Positions 33,855 through 40,535 of a stretch of 64,000 nucleotides of DNA are shown one piece after another. The position numbers and the translations under genes were made by a program. Under the pieces are notes generated by a model. It saw only the letters and a list, made by a program, of their open reading frames with translations. It made no database searches and was not told where the DNA came from. Position 1 is the stretch's first letter, and every line of letters starts with the position of its first letter. Origin of the DNA: Streptomyces sp. C10-9-1 (GTDB lineage: Bacteria; Actinomycetota; Actinomycetes; Streptomycetales; Streptomycetaceae); contig NZ_JANHKP010000021.1 of the NCBI RefSeq assembly GCF_024497955.1, positions 59,403 through 123,402 of the forward strand, given 5' to 3'.

Positions 33855-36578
33855 CTACTTCGCGGCCGCTGCGACCGGTCGCCCCCCGGCGCGGGCGCCG
33901 GGGCACAGTCGGCTCCAGTACTCGGCCACGGCCTTCGAGATGAGCAGGGGCTGCGGGTGGCGCTGTCCGCGCAGGGCCGCGTAGCCCGCCCTGACACCGC
34001 GGCCGCCGAAGGGCTTGTTGCCGTTCTCGATCTCGATGAGCGTCTCGTCGACGCTCACCATGTGCCGCTCGCGCAGGAAGTCCACGAGATCGTCGTCGGC
34101 TCCGTAGACCGAGGCGCCGAACGCCCGCTCCGTGAAGGGAAGGGTGTCGAGCACCCGCCTGAGCGTGCTCTCGTCGTCGTAGACGACCAGGTTGAAGACG
34201 GGTGCGAACTGCTCGGACACGTCGAGGGGCTCGGACGCGTCCCAGGCGAGCACGGTGGGCAGCACGTGGGACTCGGCGACGTCGACCGCTCCTCCGTGGC
34301 GGATGCGGTGCCGGTTCGCGATCAGGTACCGCGTGACCTGCTGGAGCACGGCCGGGTCCTGGATGCTGCCGTAGTCCCGCGTGGGGTCGGCGGCCGGTCC
34401 GAAGGCCAGCGCCCCGACATGCCGGGACAGCTGCTCGCGGAACTCCTCCGCCACCGGGCGGTGGACGAAGTAGATGTCCGGGGCGAGGCAGTCCTGACCG
34501 GAGTTGAGCATCCTGATCCGGACGCCGTCGGCGGCCGCCCTCGGGATGTCGGCGCGTCCGGTGATGATGAACGGGTTGACGCCCTGGCCGAAGAACAGGA
34601 GGAGCTGCTCGCTGCCCAGGGCGACCCTGAGTTCCTCGGCGTTCTCGTAGCGGCCGGTGAAGACGACCGTACCCGGGTTGCCGCGGATGGAGTCGGTGTA
34701 GGCGCCCTGGGTGCCGGTGAACGCCGTGATGTCCAGCCCGTGCACCGGCGCCAGCAGTTCGTGCAGCCGCAGGGTGACCTCACGGATCCGCGAGGAGGGC
34801 CGGAAGCTGATGCGGGTGGTGAAGCACGCCGGGACGAGCAGGTACAGGGCGTACGAGTAGAGCACCATGTTGGACGGCATGAAGACCCAGGAGCCGGGCA
34901 CCGTCGGCGGCTGGTGGAGCGCGTACTCCGCGGCCGCCCCGCGCAGCGTGGCGACGAACCCGTCGATCTCGACCTCTGCGGCCTTGCGGTCGGTGATCTG
35001 CGTGAGGACCTCGACGAAGCGGTCCCGCTCGCCCTGCACGTGGTCGGCGGTACGGGAGAGCGCGGCGAGGGTGTCCGCCAGCCGGGCATCGGCGCGGAAA
35101 CGTTCCGCCCGGACCGTGGCCGTCCCGAGCCGCTGCGCGGTGGCCGCCTCCGCGAAGGCCTCGACACGGGCGAGGTCCACCTTGCCGAACGCGTTCTGCG
35201 GCAGCTCGTCCACGACGAACACGTGGTCGGGTGCCTCGTAGGACGCCAGATGTGCGCTGATCTCCCGCCTCCAGTGGGCGTGCGACCGCCTGCCGGGGTC
35301 CGCGACGACGGTGACCAGCCGCTCGCCGCGCTCGGTGTCCCCGACCACCGCGCAGGCCGTCACGACACCGGCTTCGGCCAGTCGGCGCTGCACCTCGGCC
35401 GGGTACACGGTGAATCCGCTCCGGGAGAGTGCCGAGCGCCGGCCCAGCACGGTCAGGTGCCCGTCGGGCGCGACCGAGGCGATGTCGCCGGTGTTCTGCC
35501 AGCCCCGCTCCACGGGAACCGTCCGGCCGTCCTCGCCGAGCTGCCCCCGGTACTGGTCGGGCGACCTGACGAGGAGTTCGCCGACCCGTCCGGCGGGCAC
35601 CTCGGCGCCGGCGGCGTCCACGACCTTCAGGTCCACGCCCGTCAGGGCCCTGACCAGGCCGGGGGCCTCCGGCAGGGCGTGCGCCACGTTGCCCAGCTCG
35701 GTCGAGCCGTAGCCGTCGAGCAGGCGGTGGCCGGTGGCGTGGTGGAAGCGCTCGGCCAGGCGGCCGTCGAGCGGGCCGCCGCCCACGCACCACAGCCGTA
35801 CCGAGGACAGGTCCTCGAGGAGCCCGGGGTTGCGCGCGGCGAGGTTCAGCACGGCCCGGTAGGTGCGCGGCGGCGCGTCGACGACCGTGGCACGGTGCCG
35901 CTTGCCCAGGCGCAGGGCCTCGGACAGGTGGGCGGGAGGCACGACGACCAGCCCCGTGCCGGTCATCCAGGCCAGCAGGGCGACCGAGAGTCCGTACTGG
36001 TGCGTCATCGGCAGCAGCGGCAGCAGGACGTCGTCCGGCCGGTAGCGGACCCTCTCCGCGGTGCGCAGGCAGTTGTCGAGGAAGGAGCCGCCGGACTTCA
36101 CGACGGCGTGCGGCTCACCGGTCGTGCCGGACGACCGCAGGATCAGCCCGTCCTCGCGGCGCCGCCAGGCGACGGTGCCGGGGTCGGGCAGCTCGGCCGC
36201 GCCGCCGACGTCCGCCGCGCGCACCTCCCCCGCACCGTAGTCCCACAGGTCGCGCAGGGCGACGGAGCCGGGCGTCCTTCTCGCCCTGTCCCCCGGCAGG
36301 ACCGCGTGCTGCGCCCGGACCTCCGCCCTGGGGTCCGGCATGCGCGTCAGCTGCTCCTCGTCGAGGACCACGATGGACACGTCCGAGGCGATGAGGCTCA
36401 GCAGGGCCGCGTAGAACTCGATGGTGTTGTCGCCGCTCAGGACGACCCGGTCCCCTGCCCGCACCCCGCGCTCGTGCAGTGCGCGCCTCATGGTCTCGAC
36501 CCCGTGGCCGAGGGCGGGTCGGCTCACGGACGCCCTTCTGGCGACCACGGCCGGTTTCTCCTCCGGAACGGAGGGCAT
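33855..36578 (-). CDS. adenylate-forming ligase fused to an aldehyde dehydrogenase-fold reductase
   Basis: A 907-residue two-domain enzyme. Residues 1-470 form an ANL adenylation domain: LRSSGTTGEPHAVVKSG near 145, GYGSTE near 290, GWQNTGDIA and the C-terminal Lys in AFGKVDL. Residues 480-907 form an aldehyde dehydrogenase fold with the nucleophilic Cys in NSGQDCLAPD (near 697) and EQFAPVF. The segment where ALDHs have LELGG reads LFFGQG, so the base Glu is missing, as in acyl-thioester-linked reductases. The likely reaction is activation of a fatty or other acid and reduction to an aldehyde. GGGGAG 6 bases before the second ATG sets the start at 36578. No carrier domain lies between the halves. 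Confidence 0.8.
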   Translation of the reverse strand: MPSVPEEKPAVVARRASVSRPALGHGVETMRRALHERGVRAGDRVVLSGDNTIEFYAALLSLIASDVSIVVLDEEQLTRMPDPRAEVRAQHAVLPGDRARRTPGSVALRDLWDYGAGEVRAADVGGAAELPDPGTVAWRRREDGLILRSSGTTGEPHAVVKSGGSFLDNCLRTAERVRYRPDDVLLPLLPMTHQYGLSVALLAWMTGTGLVVVPPAHLSEALRLGKRHRATVVDAPPRTYRAVLNLAARNPGLLEDLSSVRLWCVGGGPLDGRLAERFHHATGHRLLDGYGSTELGNVAHALPEAPGLVRALTGVDLKVVDAAGAEVPAGRVGELLVRSPDQYRGQLGEDGRTVPVERGWQNTGDIASVAPDGHLTVLGRRSALSRSGFTVYPAEVQRRLAEAGVVTACAVVGDTERGERLVTVVADPGRRSHAHWRREISAHLASYEAPDHVFVVDELPQNAFGKVDLARVEAFAEAATAQRLGTATVRAERFRADARLADTLAALSRTADHVQGERDRFVEVLTQITDRKAAEVEIDGFVATLRGAAAEYALHQPPTVPGSWVFMPSNMVLYSYALYLLVPACFTTRISFRPSSRIREVTLRLHELLAPVHGLDITAFTGTQGAYTDSIRGNPGTVVFTGRYENAEELRVALGSEQLLLFFGQGVNPFIITGRADIPRAAADGVRIRMLNSGQDCLAPDIYFVHRPVAEEFREQLSRHVGALAFGPAADPTRDYGSIQDPAVLQQVTRYLIANRHRIRHGGAVDVAESHVLPTVLAWDASEPLDVSEQFAPVFNLVVYDDESTLRRVLDTLPFTERAFGASVYGADDDLVDFLRERHMVSVDETLIEIENGNKPFGGRGVRAGYAALRGQRHPQPLLISKAVAEYWSRLCPGARAGGRPVAAAAK

Positions 36579-36631
36579 GCTGATCTCCCCGTTGTACATC
36601 AGACGTGCGGTCTACATTGGTGAATCGAGTG

Positions 36632-36664
36632 AGGGGCGCGACGCACGGCCCGCGCCGCGCCCCT
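36632..36664 (-). terminator. hairpin between precursor gene and ligase gene (attenuator-like)
   Basis: A 9-bp perfect stem (AGGGGCGCG and complement) with a 15-base loop lies just after the last precursor gene. Partial termination here would give more precursor transcript than downstream enzyme transcript, as often seen after lanA genes. Confidence 0.5.
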
Positions 36665-36708
36665 CCTTCCGGAGCCTCACCGAGGCCCCTGTGGCACCGT
36701 CAGCGCCT

Positions 36709-36792
36709 TCAGCAGCTGTTGCTGATGGTGCTGCCCAGCGCCTCGGCGGTCTCCGCCGGGACCTCAAGGCCCTGCAGCTCGATGATCGACAT
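36709..36792 (-). CDS. class III lanthipeptide precursor, copy 1 (27 aa)
   Basis: A 27-residue peptide starting MSIIELQGLEV and ending LGSTISNSC. The leader matches the class III type (I-x-E-L-Q-x-L-E), which binds LanKC. The C-terminal Ser-x2-Ser-x2-Cys fits the labionin/lanthionine rule of class III peptides, in which the two Ser become Dha and cyclise with Cys. The core would be only 7-8 residues with a single ring. GGAGG stands a proper distance from ATG 36792. The gene is too short for normal gene callers. It is identical in protein to the second copy 185 bases away. Confidence 0.85.
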   Translation of the reverse strand: MSIIELQGLEVPAETAEALGSTISNSC

Positions 36793-36893
36793 GGTGTGCA
36801 CCTCCTTCCGTTGCGGCTCGGGGAGGGGCGCCGTCCGCGCCCCCTGTGTGTCGGGTCGGCGGCGGGCTCTGCCGCCGCGTCGGGTCAGCGCCT

Positions 36894-36977
36894 TCAGCAG
36901 CTGTTGCTGATGGTGCTGCCCAGCGCCTCGGCGGTCTCCGCCGGGACCTCAAGGCCCTGCAGCTCGATGATCGACAT
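36894..36977 (-). CDS. class III lanthipeptide precursor, copy 2 (27 aa)
   Basis: The same 27-residue precursor as copy 1, with an identical coding sequence. It lies directly downstream of the synthetase gene (71-base gap) and has its own GGAGG ribosome site. Two identical genes would raise precursor supply rather than diversify the product. Confidence 0.85.
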   Translation of the reverse strand: MSIIELQGLEVPAETAEALGSTISNSC

Positions 36978-37048
36978 GGTGTGTACCTCCCCTCGGGGTG
37001 TCGGGCCGTCGTGTGCGGCCGTCCGTTCTGCGCCGTCCCCTGCGAGCC

Positions 37049-39607
37049 TCAGAACGGCTCGGTACCCAGGAACGGCAGGCTTTCGAGGCTGCGGTCGCGG
37101 ACCGCGGCCAGGGCGAGGAGCACGCCTGCGGCACCGGTCGCGAGGTCCGCGGAGAACCGCACCCCGCCGCTTCCCGGAATCCGCAGCAGGCCGTCCCGCT
37201 CCACCACGTGCAGTGACAGGTCGCGGGCGTGCTGGGCGACCGACTCTCCCGCGTCGTCGAGGCGGTGCTCCAGGGCCACCATGGCCAGCAGGGCACCGGA
37301 CCGTCCGGAGAAGACCCCGGCGTCGGCCATGAACCGCACCCGGGCCCCGGCCACCAGGCCCGGCACCGCCGCACGCAGTGCCGCGTCGTCCCGGTGCCGC
37401 AGCACGGCGTCCGCGGCGAGGGCCACGCCCAGACCGCCCGTGGCGAGATACGGCAGACGCCGCTTCCCGTCCACCGCCTGCAGGGTTCCCGAGGTGTCCC
37501 CGGTGCAGCGGGCGAGGTCGCGGTGGACCGCCCGCGCCGCCAGGTCGAGCCAGGCGGACTCGCCGGTGGCCTCGTACAGCCTCGTCAGGAACACGGCGGG
37601 ACCGCTCCAGCCGCGCATCAGTCCCGCGGGCAGGATCTCCGTGTGCGGACTCGGGAGGAGTTCCTCCCGGATCCGGCGCGCCGCGCGGTGCGCCAGGCCG
37701 TCGAGGCGCTCGTCGCCGAGCACGGGGCCGAGCGCCAGCGCGGCCAGGCCCATTCCGGCGATACCGGAGAACAGGGAGGGATCGGTGGTCACACCGATGT
37801 CCCTGACCAGCGGCGCCAGTTGGGCACGGGCGGCCTCGTGGTGCCCGCGCAGCGCCCAGTACCAGGCGAGTCCGGTCAGCCCGTCCCACAGGCCCGGTGA
37901 CGCGAGGGCCGTGTCCCCGCGGCGGGAGAAGTCCAGCAGCCAGTGCTCGCAGGCGGCGGGCGGCTCGTGCCCGGCCGCGCGGAGCGCCCACAGGACCCCG
38001 GAGGCGCCGTGGGCGAGACCGGCCGGGCCCGCGGTGTTCAGGTACTGGTCCGGGTCGCCGGGGAACAGCCGGTCGCCGCGGGCGGGGTCCGCCATGGCGG
38101 CGAGCGAGCCGGCCAGCGGTGCGATCAGGCCGAGCGGGCCGGGCCCGTCCGCCGCGCCGGGCGCGGCACCCGTGCTCCGGGCGGGCCCGGGACACGGGCC
38201 CTCCGAGGAACCCGTCCCCATGGTCCGCAAGGTGTCGTCGAAGTAGCCCTCGGGCAGGCCGAACCAGTCGGCCGCGGTGGCCGCGTGCACCGCGGCCTTG
38301 CCCGGGTCCAGTACGTACATGGGCGCCAGTGGGAGGAACAGCCAGAGCTTCAGCACCGCGAGGGCGTGGCGGTCCCGCGCCTCGGCGGTTCCCGCCCGCG
38401 GCGCGAATCCCGGGTAGGCCAGCGGCGGAGGCTCCTCCTCCGCCAGGGCCACCGACATCTCGAAGTCCAGCAGCCGCACCGTGAGGTCGTCGTCCACCAC
38501 GATGTTCCCGGGGTGCAGGTCGCGGTGGGCGAGCCCGTGGGCGTGCACGTCCGCCACGGCGGAGGCGACCCGGGCCAGGACCCGCTCGGCCTGCTCGCGG
38601 TAGCCCTCGACCTCCTCGGGAGCGGGGGCGCGGCGGATGAACGGATGGCGGGCCGCCACCCAGTTCTGCAGGTTCACTCCCTCGGCCTTCTCCAGCGCCA
38701 GGTAGTGGTGCTCCCAGTACCGGAAGGAATCGACGAGGTCCGGTACGGCCGCCACGCCGGCCAGTCGCCTGAGGACTCCGTCCTCGTGGCGTGCGCGGTC
38801 GACCGCGTCGCGGCCGTCCCGGTCCACACCGGCGTGCAACCGGGCCTCCTTGAGGACGACCTCGCGTCCGGTCTCCTTCCGGCGGGCGGCGTACACGCCT
38901 CCGCCGTTGGAGAACTGCAACGCACGCTCCACGGCGAACGGGAAGGGCTCGTCCGGCTCGGGGGTGCGCAGAGCGTCCTGGATCTCGACGGGGGGCGAGA
39001 TCCAGTCCGGCAGCCGGAAGGGAACCGACCGCGGATCATGGACCAGTCCACCCTCCGGGCCGCGCATCGCGAGGACGCGACTGCCTGCCGGGGTGTAGGT
39101 GTACCGGCTGGTGAAGGCGCCGTAGCGCAGGTAGACGGGACTGCCCTCGCGCCAGCGCCGGTCGCTGAGGACGTACGGGCCCTGACGGCCGGCCAGCAGG
39201 CCGTGCAGTGCGTCCAGCACCGGGACGAGATCCCCGTCCGAGGGGTAGAGGGCGATGAACTTGCCGCTCGCGGCCCGCGGGGCGAACTTCAGGCCGTAGG
39301 CCCGCAGGATCGCGCTGCGGGAGAGGAACTTGAAGGCGAGCCCGCGGTCCAGGCAGAACGCGGCGACGTCGCACAGGACGTCGGCGGCGTCCTCGGGCCG
39401 GGCGGACACGTGGATCTTCCAGCCCTGGTCCGGCAGCTGCGCCCCGGTGCGCCGCAGGTGGCACCACGGCCCCCTGAGCGTCCTGGTCCAGCCCTCCCGC
39501 CCGGGCACCAGGGCCGTGTAGTCCAGGTCCCCCTCCGGGCGCCACCGCTCCGGTGGTTCGAAGTAGTCGGGGTCGGCGACGGAGAACAGCTCGCCCGCCT
39601 CACGCAT
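37049..39607 (-). CDS. class III lanthipeptide synthetase LanKC
   Basis: An 852-residue three-domain synthetase. The N-terminal lyase-like part (1-210) contains GWKIHVSARPEDAADVL and YPSDGDLVPVLDALH. The Ser/Thr kinase-like part (215-490) has a Gly-rich loop (FSNGGGVYAAR), Lys in VVLKEA near 251, HRDLHPGN near 360 and DFE near 380. The C-terminal cyclase-like domain (510-852) has the Gly-rich repeats of LanC (GASGVLWALRAAG, GIAGMGLAALA, GLGVALAADAV) but none of the Cys/Cys-His zinc ligands, as in class III. It phosphorylates and eliminates Ser/Thr of the precursor and forms the ring. It overlaps the GNAT gene by 8 bases and is directly followed by the precursor genes. Confidence 0.93.
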   Translation of the reverse strand: MREAGELFSVADPDYFEPPERWRPEGDLDYTALVPGREGWTRTLRGPWCHLRRTGAQLPDQGWKIHVSARPEDAADVLCDVAAFCLDRGLAFKFLSRSAILRAYGLKFAPRAASGKFIALYPSDGDLVPVLDALHGLLAGRQGPYVLSDRRWREGSPVYLRYGAFTSRYTYTPAGSRVLAMRGPEGGLVHDPRSVPFRLPDWISPPVEIQDALRTPEPDEPFPFAVERALQFSNGGGVYAARRKETGREVVLKEARLHAGVDRDGRDAVDRARHEDGVLRRLAGVAAVPDLVDSFRYWEHHYLALEKAEGVNLQNWVAARHPFIRRAPAPEEVEGYREQAERVLARVASAVADVHAHGLAHRDLHPGNIVVDDDLTVRLLDFEMSVALAEEEPPPLAYPGFAPRAGTAEARDRHALAVLKLWLFLPLAPMYVLDPGKAAVHAATAADWFGLPEGYFDDTLRTMGTGSSEGPCPGPARSTGAAPGAADGPGPLGLIAPLAGSLAAMADPARGDRLFPGDPDQYLNTAGPAGLAHGASGVLWALRAAGHEPPAACEHWLLDFSRRGDTALASPGLWDGLTGLAWYWALRGHHEAARAQLAPLVRDIGVTTDPSLFSGIAGMGLAALALGPVLGDERLDGLAHRAARRIREELLPSPHTEILPAGLMRGWSGPAVFLTRLYEATGESAWLDLAARAVHRDLARCTGDTSGTLQAVDGKRRLPYLATGGLGVALAADAVLRHRDDAALRAAVPGLVAGARVRFMADAGVFSGRSGALLAMVALEHRLDDAGESVAQHARDLSLHVVERDGLLRIPGSGGVRFSADLATGAAGVLLALAAVRDRSLESLPFLGTEPF

Positions 39608-40316
39608 CCCTGTCCCCTCCCCCGGCCCCGGCGGCGGACCCGGCGGTGGCCGCGGTGCCGCGCCCGGTACGGGAGCGGTCGGCGTCCAGCGAGGTGGGAC
39701 CGCCCCCGGCCAGGTAGTCGTGCAGCATGCGGCGCGCCCGCTCCTTGTCGGCCTCCGGCACCGAGGGCACGTACTTCAGGCCGTCCAGGTGCTCGCTCCT
39801 CTTCAGCTCGGCCTCGTACTCGGAACGGAGCATCGACCAGACGGTCGCGTCGTGGTACCGGCCGTCGACGTAGTAGAAGTCGCGCAGGACGCCTTCGAGG
39901 ACGAAGCCCCCGCGCACGAGGGCGGGAAGCGTGTAGGCGTTGAAGGCGCCCGTGGTCAGCTGGACCCGGCGGGCGTCGTACGTCATGAAGAGGATGTCCA
40001 CGAGCCGAATCACCGCCTCGCCGCCGAAGGCGCTGCGCCAGCGGTCGGGCTCACCGACGATGACGGCGATCTCGAAGGACTGGTGGCTTCCGCGCCGGCG
40101 CCAGTTGACGAAACCGAGAGCGTCCCCGGTGTTGTCGTATATCACGCGAAAGGAAAGGCTGCCGGAGTAGTGCGCGGCACGAATTTCCTCGGGGCTTGCC
40201 ATTTCCCGCGCGTCACCGCTGAGGGCGGTTCCCGGAGAGTCGGGCGCCAACCATGCGGCGATCAGGTCGAAGTCGTCCGTGGTCGGCGGACGTAAACTGA
40301 TGAATCGCCCCTGCAC
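39600..40316 (-). CDS. GNAT-family N-acyltransferase, first gene of the operon, TTA codon
   Basis: A 238-residue RimJ/RimL-like GNAT protein (FISLRPPTTDDFDLIAAWL ... ALGFVNWRRRGSHQSFEIAVIVGE ... FGGEAVIRLVDILF ... FVLEGVLRDFYYVDGRYHDATVWSML) with a low-complexity tail. In the lipolanthine goadvionin a GNAT enzyme joins an acyl chain to the peptide N-terminus; a like role is inferred here, while simple N-acetylation is the alternative. Codon 8 is TTA (40293-40295), making the head of the operon bldA-dependent. The GTG start follows GGGGGAG. It is coupled to LanKC by an ATGCGTGA overlap. Confidence 0.8.
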   Translation of the reverse strand: MQGRFISLRPPTTDDFDLIAAWLAPDSPGTALSGDAREMASPEEIRAAHYSGSLSFRVIYDNTGDALGFVNWRRRGSHQSFEIAVIVGEPDRWRSAFGGEAVIRLVDILFMTYDARRVQLTTGAFNAYTLPALVRGGFVLEGVLRDFYYVDGRYHDATVWSMLRSEYEAELKRSEHLDGLKYVPSVPEADKERARRMLHDYLAGGGPTSLDADRSRTGRGTAATAGSAAGAGGGDRDA

Positions 40317-40350
40317 TAGTTCCCACTCCCCCGTCGTCCCGAATGCCAGA

Positions 40351-40388
40351 GACTCGGCTCCGAGTCACTTGAGTCACTTGAGTCACTC
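40351..40388. promoter_or_regulatory. triple 9-bp direct repeat with overlapping palindrome in the operon leader
   Basis: Three consecutive units GAGTCACTT, GAGTCACTT and GAGTCACTC (40362-40388) adjoin and share bases with the perfect palindrome GACTCGG-CT-CCGAGTC (40351-40366). They lie between the proposed -10 box and the GNAT start, so they would be in the untranslated leader or at the early transcribed region. This arrangement fits an operator bound cooperatively. Confidence 0.55.
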
Positions 40389-40403
40389 TGCGAGCCGATG
40401 AAG

Positions 40404-40433
40404 AACCTAGATCGCCGCGTTCTTCTCCGTCAA
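40404..40433 (-). promoter_or_regulatory. promoter of the lanthipeptide-type operon
   Basis: Read leftward, TTGACG (40433-40428) and TAGGTT (40409-40404) are separated by 18 bases, an excellent match to the housekeeping HrdB-type promoter. Transcription would begin near 40397, about 80 bases before the GNAT start. AGTCGAAC at 40448-40455, just upstream, resembles a half-site of the StrR-family operator. Confidence 0.65.
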
Positions 40434-40535
40434 CCGCGAACCACGAAAGTCGAACACGGCCGGGACGCCGACTCGAAATGGCATTGACAGTCGGCATTGC
40501 CGCTGGTGACGTTGAGAGCAGTAGCCTGCGGGGCC

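Larger units (their letters stand above)
36699..36990. repeat. 107-bp direct duplication carrying the precursor genes
   Basis: Bases 36699-36805 and 36884-36990 are identical except for one position (C at 36799, T at 36984) and include ribosome site, gene and stop. The near-perfect identity points to a recent duplication or ongoing gene conversion. Confidence 0.95.

Noticed and set aside
36894..36977. Interpretation of the product as an avionin-containing lipolanthine
   Set aside because: The Ser-x2-Ser-x2-Cys terminus fits, but no HFCD-type decarboxylase is present in the block, so a decarboxylated terminal Cys cannot be claimed.
40419..40455. Full StrR operator between GTTCTTCTC and AGTCGAAC
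   Set aside because: The left half matches poorly and the spacing is about 20 rather than 11 bases. Only the right half-site is worth noting.
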